The notes beneath the pieces were generated by a model. The model worked only from the letters and a program-made list of their open reading frames with translations, was not told the origin of the DNA and made no database searches. From Periconia sp. R9002 (taxonomy: Eukaryota; Ascomycota; Dothideomycetes; Pleosporales; Periconiaceae), in the NCBI GenBank assembly GCA_023627715.1, contig JAMAHW010000064.1, positions 183,211 to 247,210 of the forward strand: a DNA stretch of 64,000 nucleotides, written 5' to 3'. Positions within the stretch are counted from its first letter, which is position 1. The number at the start of each line of letters is the position of its first letter. Position numbers and translations under genes: made by a program. Positions 45,681 through 59,397 of this stretch are shown piece after piece.

Positions 45681-46453
45681 CATATTGCAGATCACCTACA
45701 AAACGCGATACAGTTACAGAGTCACGTGTAAGGTTATATCATTGTTGAATGTGTCACTATCCACCACGCTTATTGAAATTACTACGATGTCTCAACGGGG
45801 TGTGCGATTTAGCAAGTACTTAGGATACCCTTATCATACGGCTTATGCTTAGTGCTGTAAAAACTGTAAATCCACGTCCTTGTTGGCTTATTTGATCGAC
45901 TTTAAGTACTTTGTATACTGAGAAGAATATTCGAGTTATGTGAAAAATAAAAAAAAATATATTGTATCCGTACAGATCGTTGCCAACCGGTATCAGTTCT
46001 AGTTCTACAGTGTCCCTGCTGGCGCCAACAAAATGTATGGGTGTAAGCATAGTAAGCATTATATTTGATGATTTGAAAACTACATCATCATTAATGTGCA
46101 CCTTTTCCGCGGAAATATGAAGTCTCAAGGCTACTGCATCTACCCAACCTTCATGCAATCTCCTTTCAGTTCTCAACACCTTTTACGATCTTCAGCTATG
46201 TATGATCCTTCCGACCCTTTTCTTCTTTTTTTTTGGTTTCCGCTTTGCAAGTGATTTTTTTACGTTGTCCTTTTATTTCTAGTAAAGATGGCGTAGGTAT
46301 TATTCCAGTACTATTATCAAAATCATCCAAAACCGATTGTCCTCCCGGATTCCTGTTTTCACGGCCAACAAAAGCTAAAAACTTTGATAGAGCTACACTA
46401 TCCTTATCGGAGCTTCCTCCCCCGGTGCCCTCATTGGCTCTTCTACCCCCACG

Positions 46454-46515
46454 ACATCAGCTTACGGCGTCCGCCCCGGGGACTACATCAGCTTACGGCG
46501 TCCGCTCCGGGGTAA
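46454..46515 (+). repeat. 31 bp tandem repeat with CGG-N3-CCG sites in the regulator promoter
   Basis: Units beginning ACATCAGCTTACGGCG start at 46454 and 46485. Each contains CGGCGTCCG (46465-46473 and 46496-46504), an inverted CGG pair spaced by 3 bp and therefore a classic palindromic Zn2Cys6 target. They lie 240-290 bp before the regulator ATG at 46747. A TCGGAGCTT motif at 46407-46415 is close by. Autoregulation is the obvious inference. Confidence 0.6.
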
Positions 46516-46746
46516 AACATAGTCCGAACAGCGACTGTGACGTAATGTTCGCGCCAAATCGCCTATTCTCTAGCCCTATTCTTCTGGGATTAGTGATGTG
46601 GCGCGAGTATCTAGCTGAGACCGGCATTCAGTTTACGGTAAGGTCGGATGTTTGGCAGCTGTTAGATGGCTGTACCGCAGCCTAAAAGGCGTACGAGACC
46701 CCACAGGGTGACGCCAATCAGTCTTCAAAGGGACTGCCAGTTCAAC

Positions 46747-48861
46747 ATGAGCACAGGAAAAAGAGCACAAGCTTCACGGCAGCAGCCGGGGCTAGCGTGT
46801 GAGGCTTGCAGAAGCAAAAAGCTTAGATGTGACCGCGAGCAACCTCAGTGCGGTACCTGTCGAGCTGCAAACATTGCTTGTATGATCGACTTCGACCGTC
46901 TACCTCGTGGAAGGAAGGGCAACGTGAAGAGCCTGCAGGCCAAAATTGGTGTGTCTCTAGAGTCTTTCGGATTAATGAGTATTCAAGCTTATCCCATCAG
47001 TCAGTTTGACACGTCGGCTCGCAGACATAGAGGATCAACAAAATGAGCTAACATCTACTGAAAACACCGATGAGACGCAGTTCAATAACATGAACGATAC
47101 CTTCTTTGATAACAGGCCCCAGCAAGACATGGGCTCAAACTCGCATAGTTCGCTGGATCTGACCGTCGAGAAGCAAGAGGGGCGACGGTTAGGGCACCAA
47201 GAGGCATCAGCTGTGACTCCAGCATTGGCATTTGACACATCTTTGGATCAGTTCATTAATGGCCAAGATTTGTCCACTCAGTCGGTGCAGACTTTGAATG
47301 ACATAGAACGTCCGGACCCAGCCATTGAACCTGGGCTTTTTGAGCATCTTTTTCTGCCTAGTCCATCCAGTCTATGCCCTGATCCAAACTTGACCACATT
47401 CGATACCCAAGGTAGACTTATCGCTACTGGACACTACGAACCATTGAAAAGATCGTCGTCTTCTCTAGACCTGACAGATCTCATTTGTGCAGATCTGTAT
47501 TCCTCCCCGCTTGCAATCTGTATCAACACCTGCTGACACCTTGTGCAGCGATCATCTATACTTTGACCGAGTTCATCCATTTGTTCCCTTCCTCAACCGA
47601 TATCGATACTTTCTTCGGGCTAGGCAAGCAATCGGCGATGTTCTAATCCCAACTCGGGCACTTCGACATGCTATGTGGACCCTAGCGGCTTCTTTCTCAA
47701 CACAATTTCAGCACATTCAAAAGACTTTGTATTTCCAGACTAAGAGGATACTTGAAGAACTCGATTCAATTGCCACACTTCGGCCAATGACGATCCAAGA
47801 AGTACAAGCCCGAACGCTACTCATCATGTATGAGATCATGCATATGGACTTCCGCACAGCCTGGATAAGTGCCGGCAACTGCTTACGCCTAGCTCTGCTC
47901 TTGCGACTTCATGAGATAGACGTACCTGGAACGGGGGGGCGGAAAGATTTAAACTGGAGCGAGATTGAGGAGCAACGAAGTACTTTCTGGACTGTCTTCA
48001 TTCTCGATTGCTTCATGAACCTCATAAATGAGGCGCCATTCCGAATAGATGAGGAGACGGTAATTTCATATTCCATAAACTGCACAACGATGGCTTATTT
48101 CTGATGAGACCGCAGATCCTAACACGCCTTCCCGCTCCAGAGGTTAACTACCTGACCAGCCCACCTATCGAGACACCATTCATATGGGAAGTCATGTCCG
48201 GCCAAAAACAGGTACCATCTTCCTCCTTCGTCGATATCATCATCGTCCTAGCCATCAGCGGACGCTGCGAAATCCATAAGCGACGATCCCTGGCAGAGAA
48301 CGTGAATCGTACGGAATCCACCGCAGCTTTCTGGAGTCGCCACCAAGCCATCGATATGCTGCTGAGCAGAAAGACCGGTCTTTCAAGCATGCAGCGCGCC
48401 CACGACTCTGTGCAGGCAGACTCCATGTCACTACTGTCCAACATGATGACCCACGCACTCGTGTTAGGGATGTACAAACTCATAGAGTCTACCAATTTGG
48501 ACAGAACCCAGAATCGGAGTATTATTGACGAGTACGAGAAGAACGCTTTGAATGCTGCAAAAGCAATCTCTGCGTTATCTCGCGTGCTGCCCTCTTTGGG
48601 TTACTTCAAGGTGAGTCCTCTATCAAGATAACACTTTACTCGTGACATAGAAGCCGACCTGCTGACATAAGCGAGAAGGTGCATCCTTTCACACCTTTCC
48701 CCATGGCAATATGCATAGAGTTTCTGCTTTCGCGGAGACCTGTCTTTGAGCCAGCTTCTCTGGAAGTGGATGCGGGAGAAGTGTGGAGAGAATTGCAATC
48801 GATTTGTTCAGTGAACAACTTAGCGAGGATTTGTTCTTCCAAGCTACAGACTGTGAACTAG
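46747..48861 (+). CDS. Zn2Cys6 fungal transcription factor, five exons (629 aa)
   Basis: The exons are 46747-46948, 47001-47496, 47549-48059, 48116-48610 and 48676-48861; the introns are 52, 52, 56, 65 bp, all in phase. The N-terminus carries the binuclear zinc cluster: CEACRSKKLRCDREQPQCGTCRAANIAC. A short coiled-coil linker (VSLTRRLADIEDQQNEL) and an acidic variable region follow. The middle homology region contains YFDRVHPFVPFLNRYRYFL, MWTLAASFSTQF, ARTLLIMYEIMHMDFRTAWI and FWTVFILDCFMN. It is placed centrally in the polyketide cluster and is the likely pathway activator. Its own promoter has tandem CGG-N3-CCG sites. Confidence 0.92.
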
Positions 48862-49075
48862 TGTGTCAAGATTGGTACATAGTTCTTCCACACTTTGATT
48901 AAGACTGCCTCTGTGTAATAGGCTAGATGTTTTTTCATTGATGATAGGTAGAGTTTTGCCAAAGGACGATCGCATAACCTACCCCGGGAATCTGGGCGAT
49001 ATACGTTTTTGTTTTGGTTAGATTCTGGGGGAAAAACATTGGTAAATTGCTCAAAGGGAACGGAAAGCGAAACCA

Positions 49076-50623
49076 CTAATTTACGCTCGATAAAGCCAAC
49101 GTCGTCACGTTCGTCAGGACCCCATTCTTCGAGATTACATCCGTCAAAACCTCATTTGTAACTCCCTTGTTCCTTATTATCCTCTCCTTGGCAAGATCCT
49201 GCGTCTCTCTAACCATCCCCTTCGCATCGAAATTCCAAATCTTAAATGAACGATCCTTCAACTCTTCAAAACAGCTTTCCGCCTTCTCCCGCTTTGCCGG
49301 ATCCGCCCACTCAGGCTGCTGATACAAATCGCATGACCGGCGACTACTATTTACTAACCACCTTGTCCTCGGTTTCCTCACCTCATCATAAATAGCAAAC
49401 GCCTCTTCTAGCGCCTCCGCCTTGCCGACCTCCCCTCTCTGAATTTTAGGAAAAATGTCTTGCAATAAGGTGGAAAGACACAAGATGTCTTCCACTCCCA
49501 TACAAGCTCCTGCCCCGTGATGCGGAGTCGATGCGTGCGCCGCATCACCAGACAGACAAATTCGTCCAAAATTGTATCTGGGAACCGGATACTCAAACAT
49601 GTCGAACAAGGCCCATTGATCCAATTCCTGGGGGAAGAGACTCACGAGATCGCGAACTGGCTTGCACCAGTTTGCGAAGGAGTCTTCGATTTGTCTGCGA
49701 GTCACGCGCAGGAGATTCGGTTGGTCCACGGACCAGTCGTTCGGGTCTGTCACCACGACCGTGGCGCCTACGAGCTGTTGGTTGACGGGGTAATGGATCA
49801 GGTGCGCGTTCGGCCCCACGTGCATGTGGTGGCGCATGGTTTTGTATTCGCCGAGGACGGGGAGTACGTCTTTCATGGGGATTAGAGTCCTGTACGCAAC
49901 CTTGTGTGAGTATTGCGGATACGAGGCGGGGTTGTTGGGCCCGAGTAGGTTTTTGCGGGTTTGTGATTTGATGCCGTCGCACGCGAAGACTTGTAATAAG
50001 TGTGTGTTAGTTATGGTTGGATGGGGGATTCTGGGTTGGAGGGTTGTCTATGTACCTGCATCGGCGTACGCTTTGGTTTCATCGCTGAATGTTAGAGTCA
50101 GTTGGCCATCTGGGTCCGGTTGCTCGATGTTGTTGACTCTGTGGCGCAAATGGACTGCGTTTTCTGGTAGGAGCTTGACCAAATTCTCGAGGAAATGGTC
50201 GCGGCGCACGATTTCCCATCCTCGGGGTCCGGCATCGAGCTTACAGAGAAGTTTCTGGTATGTCGGATCGTCTTTTTTGTGTTGCGTGTACCCGTCTACC
50301 CATCTGAAATAAGCCTTTGGATCTTCTGGGTCGAGTGATATGTTGACGGCATCCGCATTGCGCAGCGCAGTCACGATATCAGGGTTAATGAGCTCCATGC
50401 ATTGTACCGTGTTGCGAGTAAATGCAATGCCGGCGCCCAGCTCGCGGAAGTTTCGTGCTTGTTCGTAGATGGCGAATTTGATGCCTTGACGGGTGAGTCC
50501 TGCCGCGAGAATCAGGCCCACGATGCCGCCACCGATGATGGCGACTTTCAATTGCTGGGGTTGCTGATGCTCGGCATCGTAGTCAGACTTGGAGCCTGAG
50601 TTCTCGTGGGACTTCTGTTGCAT
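49076..50623 (-). CDS. FAD-dependent monooxygenase, salicylate-hydroxylase type, two exons (493 aa)
   Basis: The exons are 50623-50056 and 49989-49076; the intron is 66 bp (GTACAT...TTACAAG) and in phase. The protein has the Rossmann GxGxxG (VAIIGGGIVGLILAAGLTRQG), FRELGAGIAFTRNTV, DG motif VFACDGIKSQTRK, and the ribityl-binding ICLSGDAAHASTPHHGAGACMGVED. This subclass includes TropB/SorbC/AzaH-type enzymes that dearomatise phenolic polyketides by para- or ortho-hydroxylation. It is transcribed divergently from the synthase across a 902 bp promoter, so it likely acts directly on the synthase product, an aromatic aldehyde. A short acidic N-terminal extension of about 25 residues is present. 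Confidence 0.93.
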
Positions 50624-50841
50624 TTTTGTGTTGTGACTTGGTCGCGATGATTCTTGGAGTCTGGAAAAGGTTCAAATTGGTCTGTGAAAGCAGTATCGAT
50701 ATTGAATGGATAGTATGTATCAGTATGCTTGAAGTTACCCCACTTTAGATAACGTCAGACGTATTCGGATTTTGAACACACGGTTACATGCTGGAGTTTA
50801 GGTTGTTCAGAGTTCTCAAGTCCATCAGCAATTGCACGAAT

Positions 50842-51159
50842 CGGAGTTTTGACGAACGCCACTATCATTACCAACAACACACTATGTTTTAGTAACATCA
50901 CGTATAGACATTACCTGTGGGAAGATTCTTATTCACAGTTGGTTTATCAGTCTAGGCGTGACTCATACGCATACCTCAGTGCAAATAAACGTTTTTCTAG
51001 GACTGGACGCTACGCCATGCGAATTAGATTTTGTAGAGCTCGCCACGGACCATTTTTGCCATGATTATGAGCAGAACCCTGCAGTTCAGTACCACGTACA
51101 ATTTATTTGTTGTGAAGACAGTCGGAGTTTTGCTTATGGAAGGATTCGCCGGAGTTTTG
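50842..51159 (+). promoter_or_regulatory. Three CGGAGTTTTG motifs in the FMO/PKS divergent promoter
   Basis: The exact 10-mer CGGAGTTTTG occurs at 50842-50851, 51123-51132 and 51150-51159, all on the plus strand. It is preceded by T in the first two and by C in the third. Related TTCGGATTTTG lies near 50766. Confidence 0.6.
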
Positions 51160-51525
51160 CGTATCACACTCAGCTTCGAACATTCGGTTGGTCGTAGGCT
51201 AGATCCAGGCTTACCATTATGGAAGCAATTGCAGAGATCAAAGTGCCCTTGAGTCATTTTTTCCCTATGCTAATAGTCAGCACTCACGTGTATCCAAGAC
51301 ATTTTATACAAAACCATAATGTACTGTTACACCACATCACTAGAACCTTCTTGTTGTCGATTTCAACACTTCGACTTCTCAACTCGGATCTACCACATTC
51401 AACTGGATGCTCTCCCATGCTGATTTTGAACGATCGCACTACATCTGTTTTAGTGTTCACATCATCAGTTATACTCTTATCCTTGAATCCAACAACACCC
51501 TTGGACATCCTACAGCGAAATTAAA

Positions 51526-54500
51526 ATGTCCCAAAATCAATTGAATCAGGATGATCTCGTCCTTATCTTCGGTCCACAAGATCTGTCTTTCGATAAAGAG
51601 ATAGCGAAGACGCTGAGAACGGCCCTGCTTCAGTCACCCAGCTTACAATGGATCATACAGGCTCTATTAGAGCTACCCCGACTACGAAAATCGCTAGAAG
51701 ATGTGATTCCAGGCTTGCAAGACTCTGATGGAGAGAAGCATCTACGTGTATTGGTTGATTGGATCAGGCTCGGCGACCTCCCAGATGATCTGTACCCCCT
51801 GCCAAATGTTCTCCTAACTCCATTGGTGGTTGTCTTGCAGCTGGTGCAGTATTCGAGTCTCATCAAGCATCTGTATCCTGAGATTACCGCTGACGAGAAG
51901 CTGCCATACTTGGGCGGCCGTCACACTGAGACAATCGGCCTCTGCACTGGCTTGCTGAGCGCTACCGCTGTTGCGAGTTCCAAAAATATACAAGAATTCG
52001 AGAACCATGGTGCTGTAGCGATCCGCCTTGCCATGGCCCTAGGAGCAGTGGTTGATGCTGATGAGTGCCAGAGAGAGTCGACAGAAGGACAATGGCAATG
52101 TTTTGCGGTCGCCTGGAGCTCGCTAGATACAAACACTCAATTTAAGAAAGCAATGGACGCATGCCCTAATGTCAGTTATACATTGTTCCAAGTTGAATGA
52201 ATACTTACTTCGAATCTTAGGCGTATGTATCGGTTATCTCCGGTGAAAAGCAAGCAACGATAACGATTCGTGAAAAAAGCGCAGGCACGCTTATTGCACA
52301 GCTTCGATCCGCTGGCCTCACAGTCGCTGAAACCACATTACATGGTGCATTCCACTTTGAGGACCATCGGGAAAGAACTGAATCCTTCATCAATTTTCTC
52401 GACTCAAATTCCAAGTTCCACTTCCCTAGCACTTCCCTCCTACCGTGCAGGGCCCTTGATGCCAAAGGAAGACGATACGTTGATGGGAAGAATCTTCATA
52501 CTTCAGTGGCGGAGGCTATACTGTTCGAACAAGCCGACTGGTGGCAACTCCATAATTTACTTGACGTATCTGCCACTCAAAGAGAGCCACTGGTCGTGGC
52601 TTTTGGTCGTGAGCGATGCTTACCGCAGTGGTCCGCACGCAAACTCGGACCTCGATTCCTGCACATCAAAGATCTTGGGACTGCTGGCCAGATTCCCGTC
52701 GTCTTCGATCGACTCCGTAACACGTCGGAAAATGACCCCATTGCAGTCGTAGGAATGGCTTGCAATTTTCCTGGAGGAAGCGATCTGGAAGAGTACTGGA
52801 ATACTATCATCTTGGGAGCATCGCAACATACACTCGTCCCTGAAAATCGCGTCAACTTCGGAACCTCTGCTTTCCGTGAGAATGACCCACAACGTAGATG
52901 GTATGGCAACTTTATTAAGGATCCGGACGTCTTTGATCACAAGTTCTTTAGAAAGAATCCGCGCGAAGCGGAGTCTACGGACCCCCAACATCGGCTTATC
53001 TTGCAGCTGGCTTATCAAGCTCTTGAACAATCCGGCTATTTCAGCGTGCCGAACTCGAAGCAAGATATTGGGTGCTATATTGGCGTAGGTCTTTCAGACT
53101 ACGAAGACAATGTTGCTTGTCATGCGCCCACTGCTTACACCGCTACTGGCAATTTACGATCGTTTGTTGCTGGCAAAGTCAGTCATTTCTTTGGATGGCT
53201 TGGTCCAAGCACTACAGTTGATACTGCCTGCTCCTCTTCTGTAGTAGCTGTGCATAATGCATGCCAGTCAATTTTGAGTGGCGAGTGTTCTGCCGCCATC
53301 GCAGGGGGAACTAACCTCATGACCGGCCCTGAATGGTTTCAGAATTTGGATGGCGCTTCGTTTCTAAGTCCGACTGGCCAATGCAAACCTTTTGATGAGA
53401 AGGCTGATGGGTACTGTAGAAGTGAAGGAGCAGGTGTCGTGTTCTTGAAGAAGCTATCTTCTGCTATCAAGGACGGTAACCAAGTATTCGGTCTCATTAA
53501 CGCGACGGCGGTTTTTCAGAATGATAATTGCTCCGTCATCACTGCTCCAAGTGGAAATTCATTAGCCGATCTCTTCTCCACTGTCACCCGGAAGGCCGGC
53601 CTCGACCCAACACAGATATCCGTCGTCGAAGCACACGGTACTGGCACGCAGGTTGGCGACAAGGCCGAGTACCACGGTGTTCGACAAGTGTTTGGAGGAC
53701 CGACACGAGACGATGTTCTTTCTCTCGGCTCAGTGAAAGGACTCATTGGCCATGCGGAGAACGCGTCTGGAATTGCTGCATTGATAAAGGTATTGCTTAT
53801 GATCTATCAGCGAATAATTCCTCCTCAGGCCAGCCACAGCAACTTCAATCAGAAATTAGGACCACTTCCTACCGACAAAGTTGAAGTTTTCAAAACGAAG
53901 AGGTCATGGCAAACAGCATATAAGGCGGCTCTCATTAACAACTATGGTGCATCTGGGTCAAATGCATCCATGATCGTTAGTCAATCACCTAATACGGCCG
54001 CGACTAATGTTGTCTCCCTGCCTAAAGCACCCTTCTGGTTGAGTGCATATGACCACAAAGGGCTTATCCGACAGTCAAAGAAACTATTGCAGTTCTTGCG
54101 GACAAGACCACAAGATAATGCAAGATTCTCACTGGCCAATCTCTCCTTCCAAATGTTTCGTCAATCCAATCGCTCACTCGGAGGCTCTCTCATATTTAGC
54201 TGTGCTTCGATAGAAGAGCTCGAAGTGAAATTAGGCGAGTTTGGGGCCCAAGATGGAAAGGCGTCAGAATCATCCAAGCCACCGTCTCCTCGTCCCGTCA
54301 TCTTCTGCTTCGGAGGGCAAGTCTCGACTTTTGTCGGCCTTGACCGGAACTTATTCGAGCAGTCTCAACTTCTGCGAAGATACCTTGACGAGGTCAACGG
54401 TACTTGTATTGGGTTAGGCTTCCAAAGTATCTATCCTGATATCTTCAGCACTTCTCCAGCTGAAGATGTTATCTTGCTACAGATCATGCAGTTTGCCCTG

Positions 54501-57500
54501 CAGTACGCCTCCGCCAAGTCCTGGATGAACAGCGGTATCAAGCCCACGGCGTTGGTCGGTCACAGCTTTGGCGAACTCACTGCTATGTGTGTGTCGGGCG
54601 TTTTGAGTGTCGATCACGCAATCGAGATGATCGCAAAGCGTGCGAGCATCATCAAAGTTTCTTGGGGATCCGAGAAGGGTATTATGGCCGCTGTTGAAGG
54701 CGACATCGCTGTTGTAGAGCAACTTATTCAGAAAACGCGAACCAACAAGAAAGCTGGAGAGTCACTGTCACCGAATATCGCATGTTTCAATGGCCCACGT
54801 AGCTTTACTTTGGCTGGAGAGAGTGAAGAGATGGAGGCTCTGCTTGAGCTTGCAAGCTCTGAAGCGTCTTACAATTCTTTGAGGATCAAACGCCTCAATG
54901 TGACGAACGCGTTCCACTCCCGTCTCGTGGAGCCTCTTATGTCTGACCTGGCCACTGTGACTGATCACTGCATTTTCCGAGACGCAAACATTGAGCACGA
55001 ACGCGCTACCAAGGAGAAATATACTGGTCAATTCACACGCGAGTTTGCTGCGCGTCACTTGCGTGATCCCGTCTACTTTGGTCATGCCGTCCACAGACTT
55101 GCTGAGAAATATCCTTCCAGCATATGGCTCGAAGCAGGATCAGGCTCAGGAGTTACAAACATGGCGAAGCGAGCACTTGAGTCACCGAAGTCTTGCCACT
55201 TCCAACCGGTCAATCTTACAAGCGCTGGGTCCCTGGCACATTTGGTCGACGTGACGACTGCTCTTTGGCAAGAGGGGTTGAATTTCACTTTCTGGCTTCA
55301 TCATCCCAATCAGAGCGATAGCTATGAACCACTATTACTTCCACCCTACCAGTTTGAAAAGTCAAGACACTGGCTTGAGGTCAAAGAGCCTCCCAAGCAG
55401 ATGTTCACAGAGATCAAGTCCACTCCCCAGGAGGAGCCACAAGGACTGTGGACGTTCATGGGATATCAGAATTCTACTCAGACGCAAGCGCGCTTCCGCA
55501 TCAACACTACTTCCAAAGAGTACCAGGAGTATGTCCGTGGACACATCATCGCCAACACAGCTGCGATCTGCCCAAGCGCACTGCAACACGCCATCGCTCG
55601 CGGAACTGTCACTGAGCTTGTATTAGACGAAGAAGACCTGGAACCCGAGCTTCAAGCTATGCAGAATCACGTTCCAATGTGTCTCGACGAGTCAAGGGCC
55701 TTCTGGCTCAATGCACAGAAAACTCAACAGAACCCTGTAACATGGGAATGGAGCATCACCAGTACCCCACTTGATGGCGCCGCAGCCACCAGTGTCCACC
55801 ATGTCAATGGCTCTGTCGTACTCAGAAACCCATCCCTCGTCTCGTATGACTTTGAGAAATATGAGCGCCTTGTTGACCACAATCGGTGCATGTCGCTGCT
55901 GACAGGCTCCGAGGCTGACCAAGTTATCCAAGGCGGAAAAAACATCTACAAGATCTTCTTGCCTATCGTCGACTACCAAGTCGAAGAGTACAAGAGCTTG
56001 ACTAAAATTGTCTCGAAGCCTGGAGTGTCTGCAGGTCGGGTTTTGCGATCGAAACAACATCCAAAGTCCGATATTGCTACGAATGAGGCATTCTGTCAGG
56101 TTTCTGGCATCTACCTTAACTGCATGATGGAAAGCGCGGAGAACGAGATGTTTCTGGCGAACAAAGTTGACCAGTGGATCCAAGCACCGAATATTGAGTT
56201 CGATCCTAAACCAGATAGCTGGGACGTAATGGTCCTCCATCAAGCGCGTTCGAGCAAGGACCATGTTAGCGATATCTTTGTCTTTGATTCAAACAGTCGA
56301 AAGTTGTCATGTATGATTTTGGGTCTCCACTTCGTCAAGGTTACCCGACCCGGAATCTCGAAGCTGTTGACAAAGCTTTCCAACGGCAGTGTGCCAGTTG
56401 AAGCCTCGTCGAAGGTTGTGCCGGTCGAAGTCGCGCAAAAATCATCACCAAGTTCTGATACCAGCAATGAAGTGTCTGCCTTTCCTCCGACCTCCACAAA
56501 GAAATCTATTTCTGGGGGCGTCCGGAAAGTAGAGTTCAAGGACAGAAAACCGGAGCAGCCACAGATGTTTAAGCGTGTTCAAAGCGTCCTATGTAATCTT
56601 TTGGGTTTAGATGACAATGAAATAAAGCCCCATTCGGATTTGATTGATCTGGGAGTCGACTCACTACTTGCTATGGAGCTCGCTCGCGAGGTTGAAGATG
56701 AGTTGGGAGTCAAACTGACCACGGACAACTTGATGGAATTGACAGACTTCCAGAGCCTCGTTGATGCTGTCCACAATAAACTTGGCATCTCTCCAAGTTC
56801 ATCTGCTAGTGAGAAGTCCTATGAATCTTCTATTGCTGATGGTGAATCCTCGGCTTCGAGCACCGCCGAGGATGATGCGGACTATTTGAAGACTGAGCAC
56901 GAGGGGAAAAAGAGCAAGAAAACCACGGCCTTGCCAGCTTCTGCCATATTGAACACCTTTGCCAACATCAAGCGATCAACCGACGACTTCGTTATCGAAA
57001 ACAAACTAGTTGGATACATTACACGCGTTCAACCGAAGTTGAATGAGATGTGCATTGTATACATTGTCGATGCATTCGAACAGCTGGGCAGCCCAATCCG
57101 CACAGCCAAAGAGAACCAAGTTCTTGACCGCGTCCCTTATCTCCCTAAACACGAGAAGGTCGTGCGCGTATTCTACAATCTGCTTGTTGAGGCAGGGTTG
57201 ATCAACATGCAAGGGGGCAAGATTGTGCGCACATCCATACCAGTTTCGAATACGCCTGCAGCAACGCTACAAGCAGAGCTCATCCGTGCCCACCCCGATC
57301 ATACATTCGACTTCAACCTCACCGCCCTCACTGGTTCGAAGCTTGCAGACTGTCTTTCGGGCAAGGCAGAAGGTATCCAACTAATCATGAGCAAGGAGGG
57401 TCGGGACCATCTGGCTGGGTGGTACCAGAAAGCACCTATAAACGCGACATGGATTAACCAGTTGAATCAACTTCTCTCCCAGTTGTTCTCTAATCTGCCC

Positions 57501-59397
57501 CAACGAACAGAGCCAATTAAAATCCTAGAAATCGGCGCGGGAACAGGGGGCACAACATCAAAGCTAGTGACTACTTTGGCTGCACTTGACATTCCCTTCT
57601 GCTACACTGCCACCGACATATCCGGTTCCCTCGTCGCTGGACTTAGGAAGCGATTCAAGCACCATTCTTTCATGCGCTTCGAAACTTTGGACGTCGAGAA
57701 ACAGCCTTCTCCAGAACTCATGCACAGCCAACACATCGTCCTAGCAACGAACTGCGTGCATGCCACTCACGACCTAGCAACCTCAACAAAGAACATTCAT
57801 GATCTTCTGACCCCCGACGGATTCCTTGTGCTTCTTGAAATGACAAACTTAGTCCCATGGGTTGATCTAGTGTGGGGCTTAGTCGAAGGTTGGTGGCTCG
57901 CCAATGACAGCCGTGAGCACCCGCTCCAAACTGTGTCGTACTGGCAGGATACTTTACAAGCCAGCGGCTTTGGTCATATTGATTGGACGGACGGCGATCT
58001 CCCAGAGAGCAGTATTCAGCGCTTGATTCTCGCGTCTGCCTCGTCAATTGACTCCGAAAGCCTGGTAGCTATGCCCTCGAAACTTGCCCCTCAATCGACC
58101 ATTGAAGCTGATCCCCGCCAAGATGTAGTTGATTCGTACGTCAAAAGATATGCCAACGCGGCAATGGCTATGGAAATTCCGGCGGGGTTGACAAGAACCG
58201 ACGCGACGCGCCATTCTGTCTTGGTGACCGGTGCTACGGGCAGTCTTGGATCGCATATCGTTGCTTACTTGGCGGCTCAGCCTGAGGTACGGGAGGTTGT
58301 ATGCTTGAATCGAATAAGCAGGAAGGATGCTGTGGATCGTCAATACCAGGCTCTAGAATTGAGGGGCTTGTCGTTGAGTGCAGAAGCTTGCAAGAAGGTT
58401 CGAGTGTATGAGTGTGAGACATATAAGCCATTCCTCGGCATGTCCGCCGTCGATTACAAGGAGCTTACCCAGTCTGTCACTGACATTGTTCACAACGCAT
58501 GGCCTATGACTCTCAAACGATCCATCAAAGGCTTTGAACGGCAATTTGAAGTCATGGTGAACCTGATTGCTTTTGCCCGTGCTTGCGCTTCTTTGCGTAG
58601 CGCGAATGACCCAAAAATCGGCTTCCAGTTCATCTCATCTATCGCCGTCGTCGGCCACTATCCTTTCGTAACTGGTCGGGCCGTGGTGCCCGAAGAGCGA
58701 ATGTCGGTAGCCTCAGTACCACCTATCGGATATGGAGAAGCCAAGCTTGTGTGCGAGAACATGTTAGAAGACACTTTGCATCGACTGCCTGGATCATTCA
58801 AACCCATGAGCGTGCGGCTTGGTCAGATCACAGGCTCCAAAATCGACGGGTATTGGAATCCCGATGAGCATATAGCGCTGTTGCTCAAGTCGTCCCAGAC
58901 CTTGAATATTCTTCCAGATCTGCAGGGGGTGAGTGTCCTAGCCGATCTACAATTCTGGTCACAACTTGCTGACTATTTCGTAGACGTTATCCTGGTGTTC
59001 AGTGAACGATTTCGCCAGTACCCTGGGCGAGCTACTGTTTGAGCCCGCTGATGTTCATTCAATCTACCATGTTGAGAACCCCCAGCGTCAGTCCTGGTGC
59101 GAGATGATAGCATTCTTCGCCGAGCTACTCGATATTCCCAAAGAAAACATCATTCCATTTACCGAGTGGCTACATCGCATTCATAATTCGCCATCAGTTC
59201 CAATCGCAGAGAATCCTGCTGTCCGGATAGGCGATTTCTTTAAAGTGGATTTCGAGCGCATGGGTTGTGGTGGTCTTGTGATGGATACCAAGCATAGTGT
59301 AGGACATTCTAGGACTTTGAGGGGACTACAATCTTTAAGCAAGGATATTGTATCAAAATATGTGCGAAAGTGGCAGGATACTAAGTTTCTACATTAA
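51526..59397 (+). CDS. Non-reducing polyketide synthase, SAT-KS-AT-PT-ACP-CMeT-R (2588 aa)
   Basis: The exons are 51526-52170, 52221-58928 and 58984-59397; the introns are 50 bp (GTCAGT...TCTTAG) and 55 bp (GTGAGT, branch CTGAC, TTCGTAG), in phase. The domains are as follows. SAT about 1-380 with the GLCTGL active-site Cys. KS from about 386 with Cys552 in VDTACSSSV and His in EAHGTGT. Malonyl-AT with Ser997 in GHSFGEL. PT with His1323 in YVRGHIIANT. ACP with Ser1696 in LGVDSLLAMEL. C-methyltransferase with LEIGAGTGGTTSKL near 1984. A terminal reductase with VTGATGSLGSHI near 2216 and IGYGEAKLVCEN. The synthase should build a C-methylated aromatic polyketide and release it as an aldehyde, as in 3-methylorcinaldehyde synthases (TropA) and in citrinin and azaphilone synthases. 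All catalytic residues seem intact. Confidence 0.95.
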
